From Cornus controversa (Eukaryota > Streptophyta > Magnoliopsida > Cornales > Cornaceae): a DNA stretch of 64,000 nucleotides. A program made the position numbers and the translations under genes. Under the pieces are notes generated by a model. It did not search any database. It was not told the DNA's origin and was given only the letters and a program-made list of their open reading frames with translations. This document shows, piece by piece, positions 10,447-21,209 of the stretch; within the stretch, counting starts at the first letter, position 1, and each line of letters opens with the position of its first letter. The stretch covers positions 19,136,806 through 19,200,805 of the forward strand of contig CM048848.1 of NCBI GenBank assembly GCA_026545225.1, read 5' to 3'.

Positions 10447-11605
10447 TGTTCGTTGCGCGGTGGGGAAGCGATTACGAAAAGTATTTTAGAACCTAGAGGG
10501 GGGTGAATAGGATCACTTGCTCGTTTGCTTAATTTTTAATTAATTCAATTTTAAGTCCAATTAATCAAACAATTAAAGCAAGCAAATAAATAAAGTGCAA
10601 GTAAAGAAAAGAATGCACCAGATATACGTGGAAACCCAAGATGGGAAAAACCACGGAGGGAGGCGGCACGCCTCAAGAAACCAATTCACTATGATGAAGC
10701 AAAGTACAACAGACTCTGTCTCAGTCTCACACCCCTCTTCAATCTGTCAAGGATCTGATGCGGAACACCTCAGGCTTATGATTGCGACAACACGTCCAAC
10801 TACTACAGACTTTCGGCTAAGGTCACCACCCTTACAGAAAGGTTGCTGGAAGAACCAAAATACTCAGCAAGTATTTTGTTCCATTCGTAGTGCAATCTTG
10901 TCACCTTTCTTCCTCAGCAAGCAAGCAAGTGAAGAACCATCAATCTAATGTTCTGATCAGCAAATAGATTTGATGCAGTCTCTGAGCAGCTAATTAGAAG
11001 TAGAACACCATCCTAAAAATCACTCGTGTAGTATGGATGTGTGTTCTTAAAAATATATAGCCCTAATTATATTGTATATACTTTCTCTCTCTAAAAATAT
11101 TAATTTTCCAGGTCACACCCGTAGAGAAAATATGAATACATATATATAGGCAAGGAAGTTCTAATTTTACTTGGAAAAGAAGTTAAATACCAAAAGAGAA
11201 CTTTCCTAGAAGTTTCAAACCCAATAGGAATCAGGATTTCCGTCAAAATCTATTTCCTATTTGGAACAACCTAAGTGGGACCGGTGCCAAATAAATAGGA
11301 CCGGCGGAAATTTTAGAAAACCTGCAGAAACTAAACTACCGAGAAAAGTTGGACCGGTCCTAAAAATTGGGGACCGATCCTACTTTGAAAAACCCTAAAA
11401 TTTTCATTTAAACCCTGGTTTTTCAAAATAGGCTCAGAAATAAAAAGTGCAGAGTGTCCTCACCATACTTACCTGTACTATATGGTGTTTTAACTGATTT
11501 GTCGAAGATGTCGATGATCGATACAAAGAATAAATAGAAAATTACAACTCGATCAATCAGGTTTTGATCACCGAAATATGCCAATTATAAATTTATATCT
11601 CACAC
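10447..11605 (-). repeat. Cop 5' LTR, about 1.1-1.2 kb, right end unresolved
   Basis: On the plus strand it starts TGTTCGTTGCGC next to the PBS. It includes the CTAGAGGGGGGTGAATAGG block and a GTGGAAACCCAAGATGGGAAAAACC block, which I recall from copia LTRs of many dicots. The right end lies between about 11545 and 11606. From 11606 to the right the AthA gag frame (VPRKVLLTEQVCEI on the minus strand) is readable, so the LTR cannot extend further. Confidence 0.7.
11275..11392. repeat. GGACCGGT words in the Cop LTR
   Basis: Four words occur in about 115 bp: GGGACCGGTGCC, AGGACCGGCGG, TTGGACCGGTCC and GGGGACCGATCC. They are arranged as two pairs around an AACCTGCAGAAAC segment. The pairing and the intervening CCTGCAGAA match the field at 7034-7130. 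Confidence 0.75.
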
Positions 11606-12938
11606 ACTTGCTCTGTTAAAAGGACTTTCCTAGGAACATTGTTCCTAGATTTACGCTTTTGAGTGCATAAGTCCTTCAAGTATTTAGCATATGAGGGAAT
11701 TTTTCTGATAGCATCAAGGAGAGGGAGATTGATTTTCACTTGTTTGTCTCCATCATGTCCTGAATTTTCTCTCCTTATTTTCCGAAATGAGAGGTTTCCT
11801 TCAATCTTTGAGGGAAAGGAACTGGAGGTTCAAATGAAGTGTTAAGATTTGGAATAGGTGATGACATGACTTCAATTGATTTTCCCTTTGGAATTTGTGG
11901 GACTTTGTTCACATTTGGATATAAAGGAGAAACACTTGGATTTATAAGGGATTCTTTTAGATTTTTGGGTTTTTCATGGATTTTCTTTTTCTCTTGTTCA
12001 ACCTTAGAATTTATGATTCTACCACTCCTTAAGGTGGTGATTGATTGAACATGCTCCAGAGGAGCATCATAAGATGAAGATGTTGAATCATCAATCATAT
12101 GGACACCCTTAGGATTTGCCACCGGTTGACTTGGTAACTTTCCTTTCTCTATTCTATTCAAAGCATTAGCTAGCTGCCCTATTTGAGCTTCTAGCCTAGC
12201 CATAGATTGAGCATTGGCTTTAAGCTTAGAAATTGATTGAGAGTGGGCCTGCAATAAGTGGGTGTTAACCTTAAGATTGCTTAGCACTCTTTCTTCAAAG
12301 CCTTGGCTTCTAGGATGAGGTGGTGGTGGAATTTGGTAGTTGGATTTTTGGTGATAAGGTTGAGAATTTGGCCTATATTGAGGCTATTGAGATTAAGAAT
12401 TGTAGGAATTTTGTCCTTGATAAGATGGTCTTGATTCTTGAGATTTCCAAGAAAATGCCGGATGATTCTTATAGTCAGGATTGTACGTATTTGAGTATGG
12501 ATCATTTATTGGTTTAGAGTACACGACATTCGCTTGCTCTTGAGCATAATCGGGGGATTGACCGGCCATAGGACAATCCCGCACATAAGGTGAAGTGCTA
12601 TAGCAAAACGAACATCCATCCTGATTTAGAACAGGTTGGCTAGAAGTAGGCAGCCCACTCTTTATGAGTTTGTCAATTTTTCGAGTAAGGGCCTCTACTT
12701 GCATAGCGACCTCATCCAACCTTGATATCTCATGCACTCCTTTAATAGATTGGGTGTTTTTCCCCTTTCTAGTGAAGGAGCACTGAGCTGAGTTATCACT
12801 TAGGTTTTGAAAAAGTCTCCATGCATCATCCAGGCATTTGAGAAGAAATGTCCCTCCACAAGCGGAGTCTATCATTTGTCTATGTTGCTCGCTTACCCTA
12901 TCATAGAAACTTTGCACAAGCTGCCATTTTGGGACAGC
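11606..12938 (-). pseudogene. gag: AthA gag, 3' portion
   Basis: Downstream half of an Athila-type gag, interrupted on both sides. It begins at the AthB1 target site with PKWQLVQSFYDRVSEQHRQM, then the ACGGTFLLK and AWRLFQNLSDNS blocks, and a coiled-coil segment (HSQSISKLKANAQSMARLEAQ). Next come GKLPSQPVANPKG and ITTLRSGR motifs and finally KDLCTQKRKSRNN. The knuckle-like motif reads CSFCYSTSPYVRDC, so the histidine expected between the cysteines (CEFCSSPMHNVSNC in AthB1) is replaced by proline. Several frame breaks occur, near 12390, 12290 and 11775. Confidence 0.85.
12934..12938. repeat. Target-site duplication of AthB1 (ACAGC), left copy
   Basis: ACAGC immediately precedes the LTR at 12939, and ACAGC immediately follows the other LTR at 24125-24129. 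Five-base duplications are normal for Ty3/gypsy integration. Confidence 0.93.
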
Positions 12939-14456
12939 TGATTCGTGTGTGAGTGTGACTCAAAAAGTATATCAATTAAAAATTTTCACACTTCGCAATA
13001 GAACGAATTCCTTGCAGAATAGGGCTATCGAAAAGGGGTATCGTACCTCAGGAATTATGGTCTGATGAGTTGGAATACAGAATTAATTCTAATTAAATTT
13101 AAGAAAAGAATTCTGATTTTTAAACTAAACTAATTAAAAAGATAAAATAAAATAAATCAAAGTAAACAGATAGTGAAGATAATATGAGAGAAATCTAGGG
13201 TATTTGACTTCACCACTAACTCCACAATCAATGGTCAATTGAATCAATTATGTGGAATTACATCATGCATAAGTGGTGTCGGTGGCTACAAGCTCACCTT
13301 CATCCGTCAAGAAGATAACATATGATTAAGGCTAAGCCATGGACTATCTTCGATTGGCATGGGCCATCTGCCTAACTACTCTAATCTAGGGTGCAGTATG
13401 GTTCATCTTCTCTAGGCATAATCCATTAAAGCTCTTAACAATATATTCAGTGATTACCATTGTGTAATAATCGCTCTCATAATCACAGAAAACAAAAGAG
13501 ATTAAGTTCAATAACAACAACTAAATATCTAAGACAAGATAAGAAATCATTGAGATTGAATTTACAAGACTTTTATTGCTCAATTCTATAATAAGAATCC
13601 TCTGAATTACACAATCTATGCATGTATATAAAGGTCCCCAATAATTAAAACAATCAAACCATTGATGCTTTGTTAGGGCTACATCAAAACCCTAGTGGAT
13701 GAACTAGCCGCTCATGGTAGAAGAAGAAGCTTCAACTATTGAGGAAGAAGGCATCATCTTCATGAATTACGCGTATGACTTCGTTCTCCAATGACTCTAC
13801 AAATATGTTTCTGTTCTCTTTTCAGCCCTCTCAGACTCTCCAATCTCTCTAATCTCCCTCAAACTCCCCTAAACTCAGCCCCTTATTCTTCACTTTATTC
13901 CCCAAGAGAATACACCAAAGTCCTAATCCAATTAGGAATAAATTAGGCTTTCCCGCAGCACTAATCAGGTGAGTTTTTCCTGTTGACTTTGGCCCAACTT
14001 TTGACCTAGTAGAAGTCCGATTTACGGAATTTGCGTGAAATACAAAAGTGTGCAGAATCAAATTTTGTTCGACCTATCGCAAAAATTATGTCGATTTGAG
14101 GCTCGAAAATAAGACTTCTGGTCCGTTTTCAAAAACGGGATTAAGACTGTATTATGCGCAGATTTGGGCTTCAGGCCCGAAACCTTTTTAAGCAGCTGTA
14201 ATTCTCTTGGACCTCTTCCTTGGGCTGAATTGAGTTGAAATAAATGGTTGAATGATTCTCCTTGTTGTAGGCTTCATCTAACCATCTTGGATGTCTTCTT
14301 TAAAAGCCCAAAAGCTTGGTTTTAACTGAGATAATCATTAAGGCCCTGAAAATACAGAAAACACTAAAACGAAGTAAAATCACAAAATAGTCTATCACTA
14401 AGAGAATAAAATACATAAGTTAAGAGGTTAGAATGCGTAACATTCAACGCCGATCA
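12939..14456 (-). repeat. AthB1 3' LTR
   Basis: On the plus strand it begins TGATTCGTGTGTGAGTGTGAC and ends CAACGCCGATCA, giving TGAT/ATCA inverted ends. It is preceded by a PPT when read on the minus strand. Other copies or pieces of this LTR family lie at 22607, 27980, 36488, 38699, 44793, 46224, 47694 and 54696. Confidence 0.93.
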
Positions 14457-14469
14457 CACCCCCAAACTT
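14457..14469 (-). other. AthB1 polypurine tract at the 3' LTR
   Basis: On the minus strand it reads AAGTTTGGGGGTG, directly abutting the LTR start TGATCGGCG. Its position and purine content identify it as the plus-strand primer. Confidence 0.85.
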
Positions 14470-16136
14470 ACATATTGCTAGTCCCTTAGTAATAGAATAA
14501 AACAAAACTAAAACAAAGGAAACTAACAACTACTAACTAAACTACCCAACTCCACTTTCGTGGGAGAAACGATTGCATTTAACATATGCAACAAACCTTT
14601 AAGCCCCTAGGTTCCCCTAGTGGAGGAGTATAGTCTCGTGAGGGTTTCCAGAAATGTTACCCACAAACATTCAAAATTCTGTTTCAACATTAATTCAAGA
14701 AGAAGATTACAATATATAGTTACAAACTTGCATTCAAGAATAATTTCAACTCTCAAATTCCATAATTCAAAGCAATGGTCCCTATGCATAATTTACATCA
14801 ACATATCTCAAAATAATTAACTCTAGCTCCCTCGTGTAAAGTGAACTAGCAATCATCTCATGTAGCATAACCAAGCTCTGAATATATTAAGGCACATACC
14901 CTTTCAACTCAGTAGCTCTCCTTATTGAAATCATACTGCCAAACATGAATACATGACTTTTCTATTTTTTTCTTATCATTCTTTTTTTCATTGCTTTATT
15001 GGTTGTGCAATGTCTTGATCTATTAAGCTTTCTGAAAGATCCATGTAGCAAGCTTTCAGTCAGTGACTCCCAAACTAGATGGCTTTAGGGCACTAGGCTT
15101 TAAGATACCTCGAAGACCTAATTACTCGAATCAATCAGGCTACAAATTAAGACAACCAATGCTCATCTTTTCTCACCCTTTCACTTTTGACGCGAACACT
15201 CCGTGCTTCCTGAGGCATAGAGGCCCGGTTACTCATGAAAAGGATCAAATTGATTTGCTTATTCATCATTTTTTTTTCCTTTTTTTTCACTTCTTTTTTT
15301 TTTTTCATTGAAGTCAAGTAAAACACATTATCGGTACTCATTCTCAAGAGATACTAATTAATATCAAGCATATGTAACTCAATAACTCAAAACCAAAGTT
15401 TATACCCCATAAGACTATGCTAGTGTGTTTGTGCATTGTAAGGAAACTAAAATTAATCACTTCAAAACATGTTATTACAAACCATGATTAAAATCACATA
15501 ATTTAACCCATGGTTTTCAAGAATTTAAAACATACTCAAAAATAGCAAGTTAAGCACCTACATAAGGTATTAATCCTTTGAATAATGTCAAAACAATCTA
15601 TCTAAAAACAAAGCAAAAGAAAATAAAAAAAAATAAACTAAGAAAATAAAATAAAATAAAATCCTAATACAAAAAGAATTTCACACAAATTTCCCCCCAT
15701 ATTGCAATAAAGCACACAAATAGGCATCGCCTCACCCCCAAACTTAAACTGTACATTGTCCCCAATGTACTATCAATCAAAGCAAAGAGAAGAGTAAGAA
15801 CGATGTTACCAGAAATTCAGAGTAGTGGAAAGAAAATAGAGCACACCACTAGCATGAAGGCAATGAAAGCACACCCCCAAACTTGGATGTTTCACCTGTC
15901 AAAACAAACCACTATAACCCAAAGATCAAGTGAAATAGTATGGGTGAAAATAAATATGAAAGAGAAAACTCCTAAAATAAAATAAAAGAAAATATTTTTT
16001 TTCATTTTTCATTTTTTTTCTCTTTTTTTTTTTTAAAATAAAAAATAAAAATCTAACTACAAAAAGAAAAATAAAATTTAAAAAGAAAAATAAAAACTAA
16101 AAATAAAATAAAATACAAAAGTTGGTTACCTTCCTG
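14470..16136 (-). other. AthB1 conserved non-coding tail with two extra PPT-like tracts
   Basis: About 1.6 kb without coding capacity, conserved in AthB2, AthB3 and AthC. On the minus strand AAGTTTGGGGGTG recurs at 15733-15745 and AAGTTTGGGGGTGTG at about 15870-15884. The first of these is next to a perfect 20-bp hairpin GTACATTGTCCCCAATGTAC (15751-15770). Long T- or A-runs lie at 14965-14990, 15265-15307 and 15990-16035. It also holds a conserved block at 15060-15260 present in all family members. Confidence 0.75.
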
Positions 16137-17360
16137 TCAAGGGTGTGGTGGTGACTGAGCATCCGGATCCAAGTTTGCCTGGCGCATCAGTGCACGTAGC
16201 ATCCTCCTCATCTCTAGTTGGTCTTGGCGAGTGTCACGAAAGTGATCCGTCATCTCTGTCCTCATTGCTCCAATCTGTGTGGATACCTCTATCTGTAAGG
16301 TGCCAAACTGGGTTGTCAACCCAGCAATCTGCCCTTCTAAATACTGATAATCATGACCACCAGCCTGTGCATGCACCTCCTCTTCCTCTGCTTTCATCTC
16401 CTCAGGATCTTCCACCGGTGGTGGGATATCTATATGTTCTCCTCCCTGGGCCAACCGAGATACTTCACCAGGCGATGCTATGACTCTCTGGTGCATATGA
16501 GATCGGCTCAAATTTCAGTCATGCGTGCCATAATGAAGATCACGTGGAAAGGCAAGCTCGTCCTCATGGACTGCATACCCCTGTGCCACATGCAACTGAT
16601 GAATAATAGTAGGGAATGGAAACTCCCAGTCACTTGCACTGTCTGGTGCCTTGGCTACAACCTTGGAAAAGAACTTCTCCATCTGGCCCCAGACAATCTG
16701 TGGGAATGACAGCCAATGCCCAAAATGTATAACATATAAGGCTTTGAGGAACTCTTGACGTCTCTCGGTTTTATGTCCAATTGGACATACATTCTTGACT
16801 AGAACAACGTCAAGGAACCATAAATGATTTGGCATTGAAGACTTGGAAGCTGCATTCCTTTTCGGTCTGGAAAACTGATTAGCACACAAACGTGCAACCA
16901 AATTACCCACTGACAAATCGTCGGGTAGATGAGTATAGATATGAGATAAATCATCTGGGCACTCATGAGGACAACCCATGGCAATGGCAATGGATGACAT
17001 GTCCACCCGAACTATTGTTCCATCTACTGAAGAAGTAAGCACATCCCACTCATCAGGTGTCGGCATTAAGTTCTGATAAAATACCTTGAGAAGCCTCGGG
17101 TAGATAGTAGAAGAGAGTGGAACAAAAATGGATGCCGACCGACGACGACGGATGTCAAAAATCCCCCATCGTGTCTCAGAAAACATACCATAGAGTTCGG
17201 CTATGTCAAACGTAGTTTCAAAGTTCAAAGCCCTTGGATGCCATCTCTCTTGAATACCTTCTCGGTGAGATCGTGAAGAACCGGTAGTTGGATCATGCCT
17301 GGCTCGGCGAGGATTACGTGAACTTGAAGCACCTTGGTGACTTGCTCTCTTTGGTGCCAT
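16137..17360 (-). pseudogene. AthB1 MAPKR ORF (post-pol extra ORF, putative plant transposon protein-like)
   Basis: A frame of about 407 codons starting MAPKRASHQGASSS, broken by one in-frame TGA near 16514 where AthB2 has tryptophan. The N-terminus (about 45 residues) is basic and Ser/Arg-rich. Residues about 50-280 form a globular domain: WHPRALNFETTFDI, RSASIFVPLSSTIY, FYQNLMP, VRVDMSSIAIAMGCPHE, DLSVGNLVARL, HLWFLDVV, HFGHWLSFPQIVWGQMEKFF, DWEFPFPTI. The C-terminus is acidic (EEMKAEEEEVHAQ) followed by a coiled coil with a repeated TQFG/TQIGAMRTEM motif and a basic MRRMLRALMRQ end. There is no signal peptide or membrane segment, so it is not a conventional envelope protein despite its position between pol and the 3' LTR. 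The best guess is the plant Transposase_32 or ATHILA ORF-1 type family. Function unknown. Confidence 0.6.
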
Positions 17361-18225
17361 AGAAGTAGAAAAAGTGTGGTTGAGGAATTAAATCGAACAC
17401 TTGGCATGCACAATTAACTTGTAACCTTCAACCTCCTCTTTTTGGCAATTTTCCACCCAAATCGAACAAGTAAATGCACCAAATTGATCCACCAAACTTG
17501 GTCTTCAAAAGCCCTCAAAAAGAATTTCACAATTTTCCCAAAGAAAAACTTCACTTACTTTGATGTTGAACTTGAAAAAGTGAGAGCTTCCTTTGAGAAC
17601 TAGTGATTTTTGATCCAATTTGATGTTGAAGTTGATGATGATCAATGTTGAATTCTTGTTTAATAATCACCAATTGAAGAAATTAATTTTTCGGTTGAAG
17701 TAGGACTTGAATTGGAGTTCAAAGAGGTTAAGGATGCAAGTGGTAGCAACCAAATAGAATAAGGAGGCTTTATATAGAAGGGAGTTTCGGCCAGCCCACC
17801 CATGGGCTTGGGCGATTGATCCCCCCTAGGGTGGGCGATCGATCGCCCACCTGCTGGTGGGGATCTTCAGGAATTAACATGGGGCGATCGATCCCCCTCC
17901 TGGATGCCTGTTGGACCCTCCATCGCCCAAGTTCGACTGAGACTTGATATTTTTGAGTCTCCATCGCCCAAGGTCGACCGAGAGCACGATTTTTCACCCG
18001 TCTTGAGTCCAAATACCTCGGTACACCTCTTGGCATCCTTCGGAAGCAACTTATACATCAAAAACTCAAAGAAAAAAAATTAAAACGCAACTAGAATTGA
18101 AAGAAAACTTAAGAAAACTAAAAATTAAAATTAAAATCAAAGAAAACTAAAGAAATTAAGGGATAGAAATACATACAAAACCTAGAATTTAACGTCCGTA
18201 GGAGACGATCAACTCTCCGAAGGGA
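17361..18225 (-). other. AthB1 spacer between pol tail and MAPKR ORF
   Basis: Non-coding. On the minus strand it carries, in order, an A/T-rich segment (18060-18190), a conserved block with GTGTACCGAGGTATTTGGACTC (about 18000-18035), GGTCGACC and GCGATGG words, the palindromic field (17808-17980), a TATATA-like sequence at about 17770, and a pyrimidine-rich 5' leader before the MAPKR start. The TATATAAAG-like box about 410 bp upstream of that start could be a promoter for a subgenomic transcript; that is inference. Confidence 0.55.
17808..17980. repeat. GGGCGATCGATCGCCC palindrome cluster (AthB1)
   Basis: Contains a perfect 16-bp palindrome GGGCGATCGATCGCCC (17833-17848), the variants GGGCGATTGATCCCCC and GGGGCGATCGATCCCCC, two CCATCGCCCAAG words and AGGTCGACCG. 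The same set in the same order is present at 27222-27345, 33035-33205 and 42185-42385. Confidence 0.88.
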
Positions 18226-18228
18226 TTA

Positions 18229-18433
18229 AGTTGGATAGACGGGATCCGTCAAGTCGACGGACTCTACGTCTCTTCTTGGCACACATCCTTCCACACAATG
18301 CTTCAACCTTTGCCCATTAACTTTCATCAAAGTAATTCCAAACAATTGCTCATCCGGGAATGAGTCTCGAATAGGTAATGCATCAATCACCGGCTCAAAC
18401 TCAATCCGAGATAAATGATCCGCAACCACATTC
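18229..18433 (-). pseudogene. pol: AthB1 pol tail: RNase H end fused to integrase C-terminus
   Basis: Frame of about 67 codons. It starts with the end of the RNase H/connection region ([31 protein letters not shown]) and passes within two codons into MKVNGQRLKHCVEG, which in AthC (26479-26950) is the extreme C-terminus of integrase. The H2C2 zinc finger, the whole D,D35E catalytic core and most of the integrase C-terminal domain are therefore missing. AthB2 has the same junction at 32628-32780. A two-base deletion near 18440 puts it out of frame with RNase H. Confidence 0.88.
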
Positions 18434-19690
18434 TCAGTCCCCTTTGTCTTTTATCTCCAAATTGAATTCTTGCAGCAATAAAATCCATCGAATAAGACGC
18501 GGTTTGGTTTCTTTCTTTGCCAATAAGTGTCTCAATGCTGCATGATCAGAGTAGACAACCACCTTGGATCCCAATAAATAAGAACGAAACTTGTCCAAGG
18601 CAAATACTACAGCTAGAAGCTCTTTCTCTGTGGTTGTATAATTGAGTTGGGCATCAGAGAGAGCCTTACTAGCGTAATAGATGACATATGGCCGTTTCTC
18701 TTCTCTTTGTCCCAACACTGCTCCCACTGCATAATCAGAGGCATCACACATGATTTCAAAAGGTAAAGCCCACTTTGGAGACTGCATGATTGGTGCAGAG
18801 GATAACAGAGACCGAAGCTTTTCAAAAGCTTGCACACATTCTTCATCAAAGATAAAGGGAACATCTTTAGATAACACATGGCACAATGGTCGAGCAATTT
18901 TACTGAAATCCTTGATGAATCTTCTATAGAACCCAGCATGGCCTAAGAAAGATCGAACTTGCCTTACCGAAGTTGGATGAGGCAGAGTTGCAATTAGGTC
19001 TATCTTTGCTTTATCAACTTCAATGCCTCTCTCTCAAACAATATGGCCCAATACAATACCCTCTTTCACCATAAAATGGCTCTTCTTCCAACTAAGTACC
19101 AAATTACGCTCTCGGCACCTTTGAAGCACCAGTGATAAATTACTTAGATAGTTTTCAAAGGATGATCCAAAAATAGAGAAATCATCCATGAACACCTCCA
19201 AGAATTTTTCCACCATGTCAGAAAAGATGGCCATCATACACCTTTGGAATGTCGCCAGAGCATTACATAATCCAAATGGCATACGACGATAAGCAAAAGT
19301 ACCAAAGGGACAAGTGAAAGTAGTCTTCTCTTGATCTTCTGGATCCATAGCCACTTGGTTATAACCAGAGTAGCCATCCAGAAAGCAATAATAGCTCTGA
19401 CCAGCTAACCTTTCAAGTATTTGATCAATGAATGGAAGAGGGAAGTGATCCTTCCTTGTCATAGAATTGAGCTTCCTGTAATCAATGCAAACACGCCAAC
19501 CTGTGGCAGTACGTTGTGGAACAAGCTCTCCCATAGAGTTAGGGACAATGGTAAGGCCAGACTTCTTAGGAACCACTTGTGTTGGACTCACCCATGTGCT
19601 GTCAAAAATTGGATAAATGATGCATGCATCAAGTAATTTGACAACCTCTTTCTTTACCACCTCCTTCATGTTGGGGTTCAGTCGCCTCTA
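18434..19690 (-). pseudogene. pol: AthB1 reverse transcriptase and RNase H
   Basis: Gypsy-type RT in good condition. It shows [17 protein letters not shown], the Athila-type insertion with [32 protein letters not shown] palm A ([13 protein letters not shown]), MPFGLCNALATFQRCM, and catalytic VFMDDFSIFG (about 19165-19200). The frame stops at a TGA just after GHIV (about 19032). It resumes with RT thumb/connection and RNase H ([47 protein letters not shown]). The start at about 19690 is not a real start: two stops separate it from protease upstream. Confidence 0.9.
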
Positions 19691-19706
19691 AGGCTCTCTA
19701 GTTGGC

Positions 19707-21209
19707 TTACGGATGAATTTTATGCATGCAAATTGAGGGATCAATGCCCTTAAGATTAGCAACACTCCACCCAATTGCTTCACGATGTTGATATAAGACC
19801 TCTACTAAGCTTTTCTCTTGAATTTCTGTCAGATCAGAGGCAATTATAACAGGAAGAGTTTTCTGTGCCCTCAAAAATACATACTTCAACTTGTTAGGCA
19901 AAGGCTTCAACTCTAATAATGGAGGGGACTCCAATGAAAGCACTAGGGGAGTGCTAGAGAGAGGTGGTAGTGGCTCAATTGGAATTCTCCAAGGTGGAGT
20001 ATTCTGAATAGCATCCACTTCCAGCATAGAATGCACCTCTTCACACAACTCTTCATCATTAATGTTCTCAAAGTCATAAAGAGACTTACATACTTCTAGG
20101 GAGTTTTGAGATATAGAGGATGAAACAAATTCCTCTACACATTCATTAATATCATCTATGCAGAACACATCACTCTGATCTGGAGGGTGTTGGATAGCAT
20201 TGAACACATTAAGCTTGACATTCATGTTGCCAAATGAAATATCCATGATCCTCGACCTACAATTTCTACAAGCATCAGCTGTAGCTAAGAAAGTTCGACC
20301 AAGAATCACTGGAATGTGCCTCTTCGGATTATGAACCGGCTCAGTTTCAAGTACAATGAAATCAACAGGAAAGTAGAACTTATCCACTTTAATGAGCACA
20401 TCTTCTATGATTCCTCGGGGTTGCTTTGTTGATCTATTTGCAAATTGCAATACCACCGAGGTAGGCTTCAATTCTCCCAAGCCCAATTGTAAGTAGACTG
20501 AATAGGGTAGCAAATTCATACTTGCACCCAAATCAAGAAGAGCTTTATCCACATAGTGCTCCCCAATGATGCATGAGATAGTTGGAGCACCAAGATCTTT
20601 GTACTTGGGAGGAGTACACTGCTGAATTATCGAACTTACTTGCTGTAGCAGCATCACTTTCTTTGGCATATGGCTTTTAGAACGCCTTTTCTGAGTGCAC
20701 AAGTCCTTCAAGAATTTATCATAAGGAGGAATTTGCTTGATGGCATCAAGGAGTGGCAAATTAATCTTCACTTGTCGAAACACCTCCATCATGTCATGCA
20801 GCTTGTCTTCTTGCTTCCCCAATCTAGATGCTTCAAGGAAATGTTGTGGGAAAGGAGCCTTGGGCTCATAAGAAATTTCAGCACTTGAACTTGTGGTCAC
20901 TTTTTCTTCTTCTTTTTTCTCACCCACCTTATTATCAATTATTTTCTCACTCCTCAAAGTGGTAATAGCTTGGACTTGCTCATGGTGTGAGTTACTTGTG
21001 GAAGCTTGTATCCCCCTTGGATTAGCAATTGGTTGACTAGGGAGCTTCCCTTCTTCTCTTCTACTCAAGGAAGTAGCAAGCTGTCCAAACTGAGATTCCA
21101 GTTTCGCAATGGATTGAGAGTCCGAGTGCACTAGCTGAACTGTAGATTGTACGGTTGCTGCAGTAGCTTGCACTGTCTCTATAAGTGAGTCAAGCTTGTC
21201 AAATTTGGA
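19707..21209 (-). pseudogene. pol: AthB1 gag C-terminus and aspartic protease
   Basis: Open frame of 488 codons from 21173. Residues 1-45 are a coiled-coil part of gag (QSIAKLESQFGQLATSLS), followed by GKLPSQPIANPRG, ITTLRSEK and KAPFPQHFLE. The protease domain lies at about residues 200-325 with active site LLDLGASMNLLPYSVY; the LDLGAS form is typical of Athila-type proteases. VILGRTFLATADA and ISFGNMNVKLNVFNAIQHP follow, then an acidic linker (INECVEEFV) to the RT start. It ends at a stop just before RT. Confidence 0.88.

Larger units (their letters stand above)
8310..11605 (-). mobile_element. Cop: Ty1/copia retrotransposon, 5' LTR and gag only
   Basis: On the minus strand it runs LTR, PBS (TGGTATCAGAGC) and a UBN2-type copia gag with two separate zinc knuckles, as in SIRE-like elements. 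Protease, integrase, RT and RNase H are missing: the gag frame fades at about 8310 and runs into a non-coding spacer. The spacer and the MARKR ORF (5743-6680) may belong to the same element. It lies in the gag of AthA: the AthA gag frame is readable up to about 11606 and then stops. The right boundary is approximate because no second TSD copy is available. Confidence 0.75.

Noticed and set aside
11629..11648. Near-palindrome CTAGGAACATTGTTCCTAG, first taken as the Cop LTR end meeting an inverted copy
   Set aside because: On the minus strand it reads as AthA gag (KSRNNVPRKVLLTEQ), so the palindrome is coding sequence and the LTR must end further left, between about 11545 and 11606.
13849..14061. 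Roughly 70-codon ORF starting MILHTFVFH, found again at 23517-23729 and 47095-47298
   Set aside because: It lies inside AthB-type LTRs and recurs only because the LTR recurs. It has no domain and is interrupted in other LTR copies.
15147..15347. Lys-rich ORF (KKKKEVKKKEKK) and similar T-run ORFs at 41617 and 53111
   Set aside because: They are translations of A or T homopolymer runs in the conserved non-coding tail, and their frames are not conserved between AthB1, AthB2 and AthB3.
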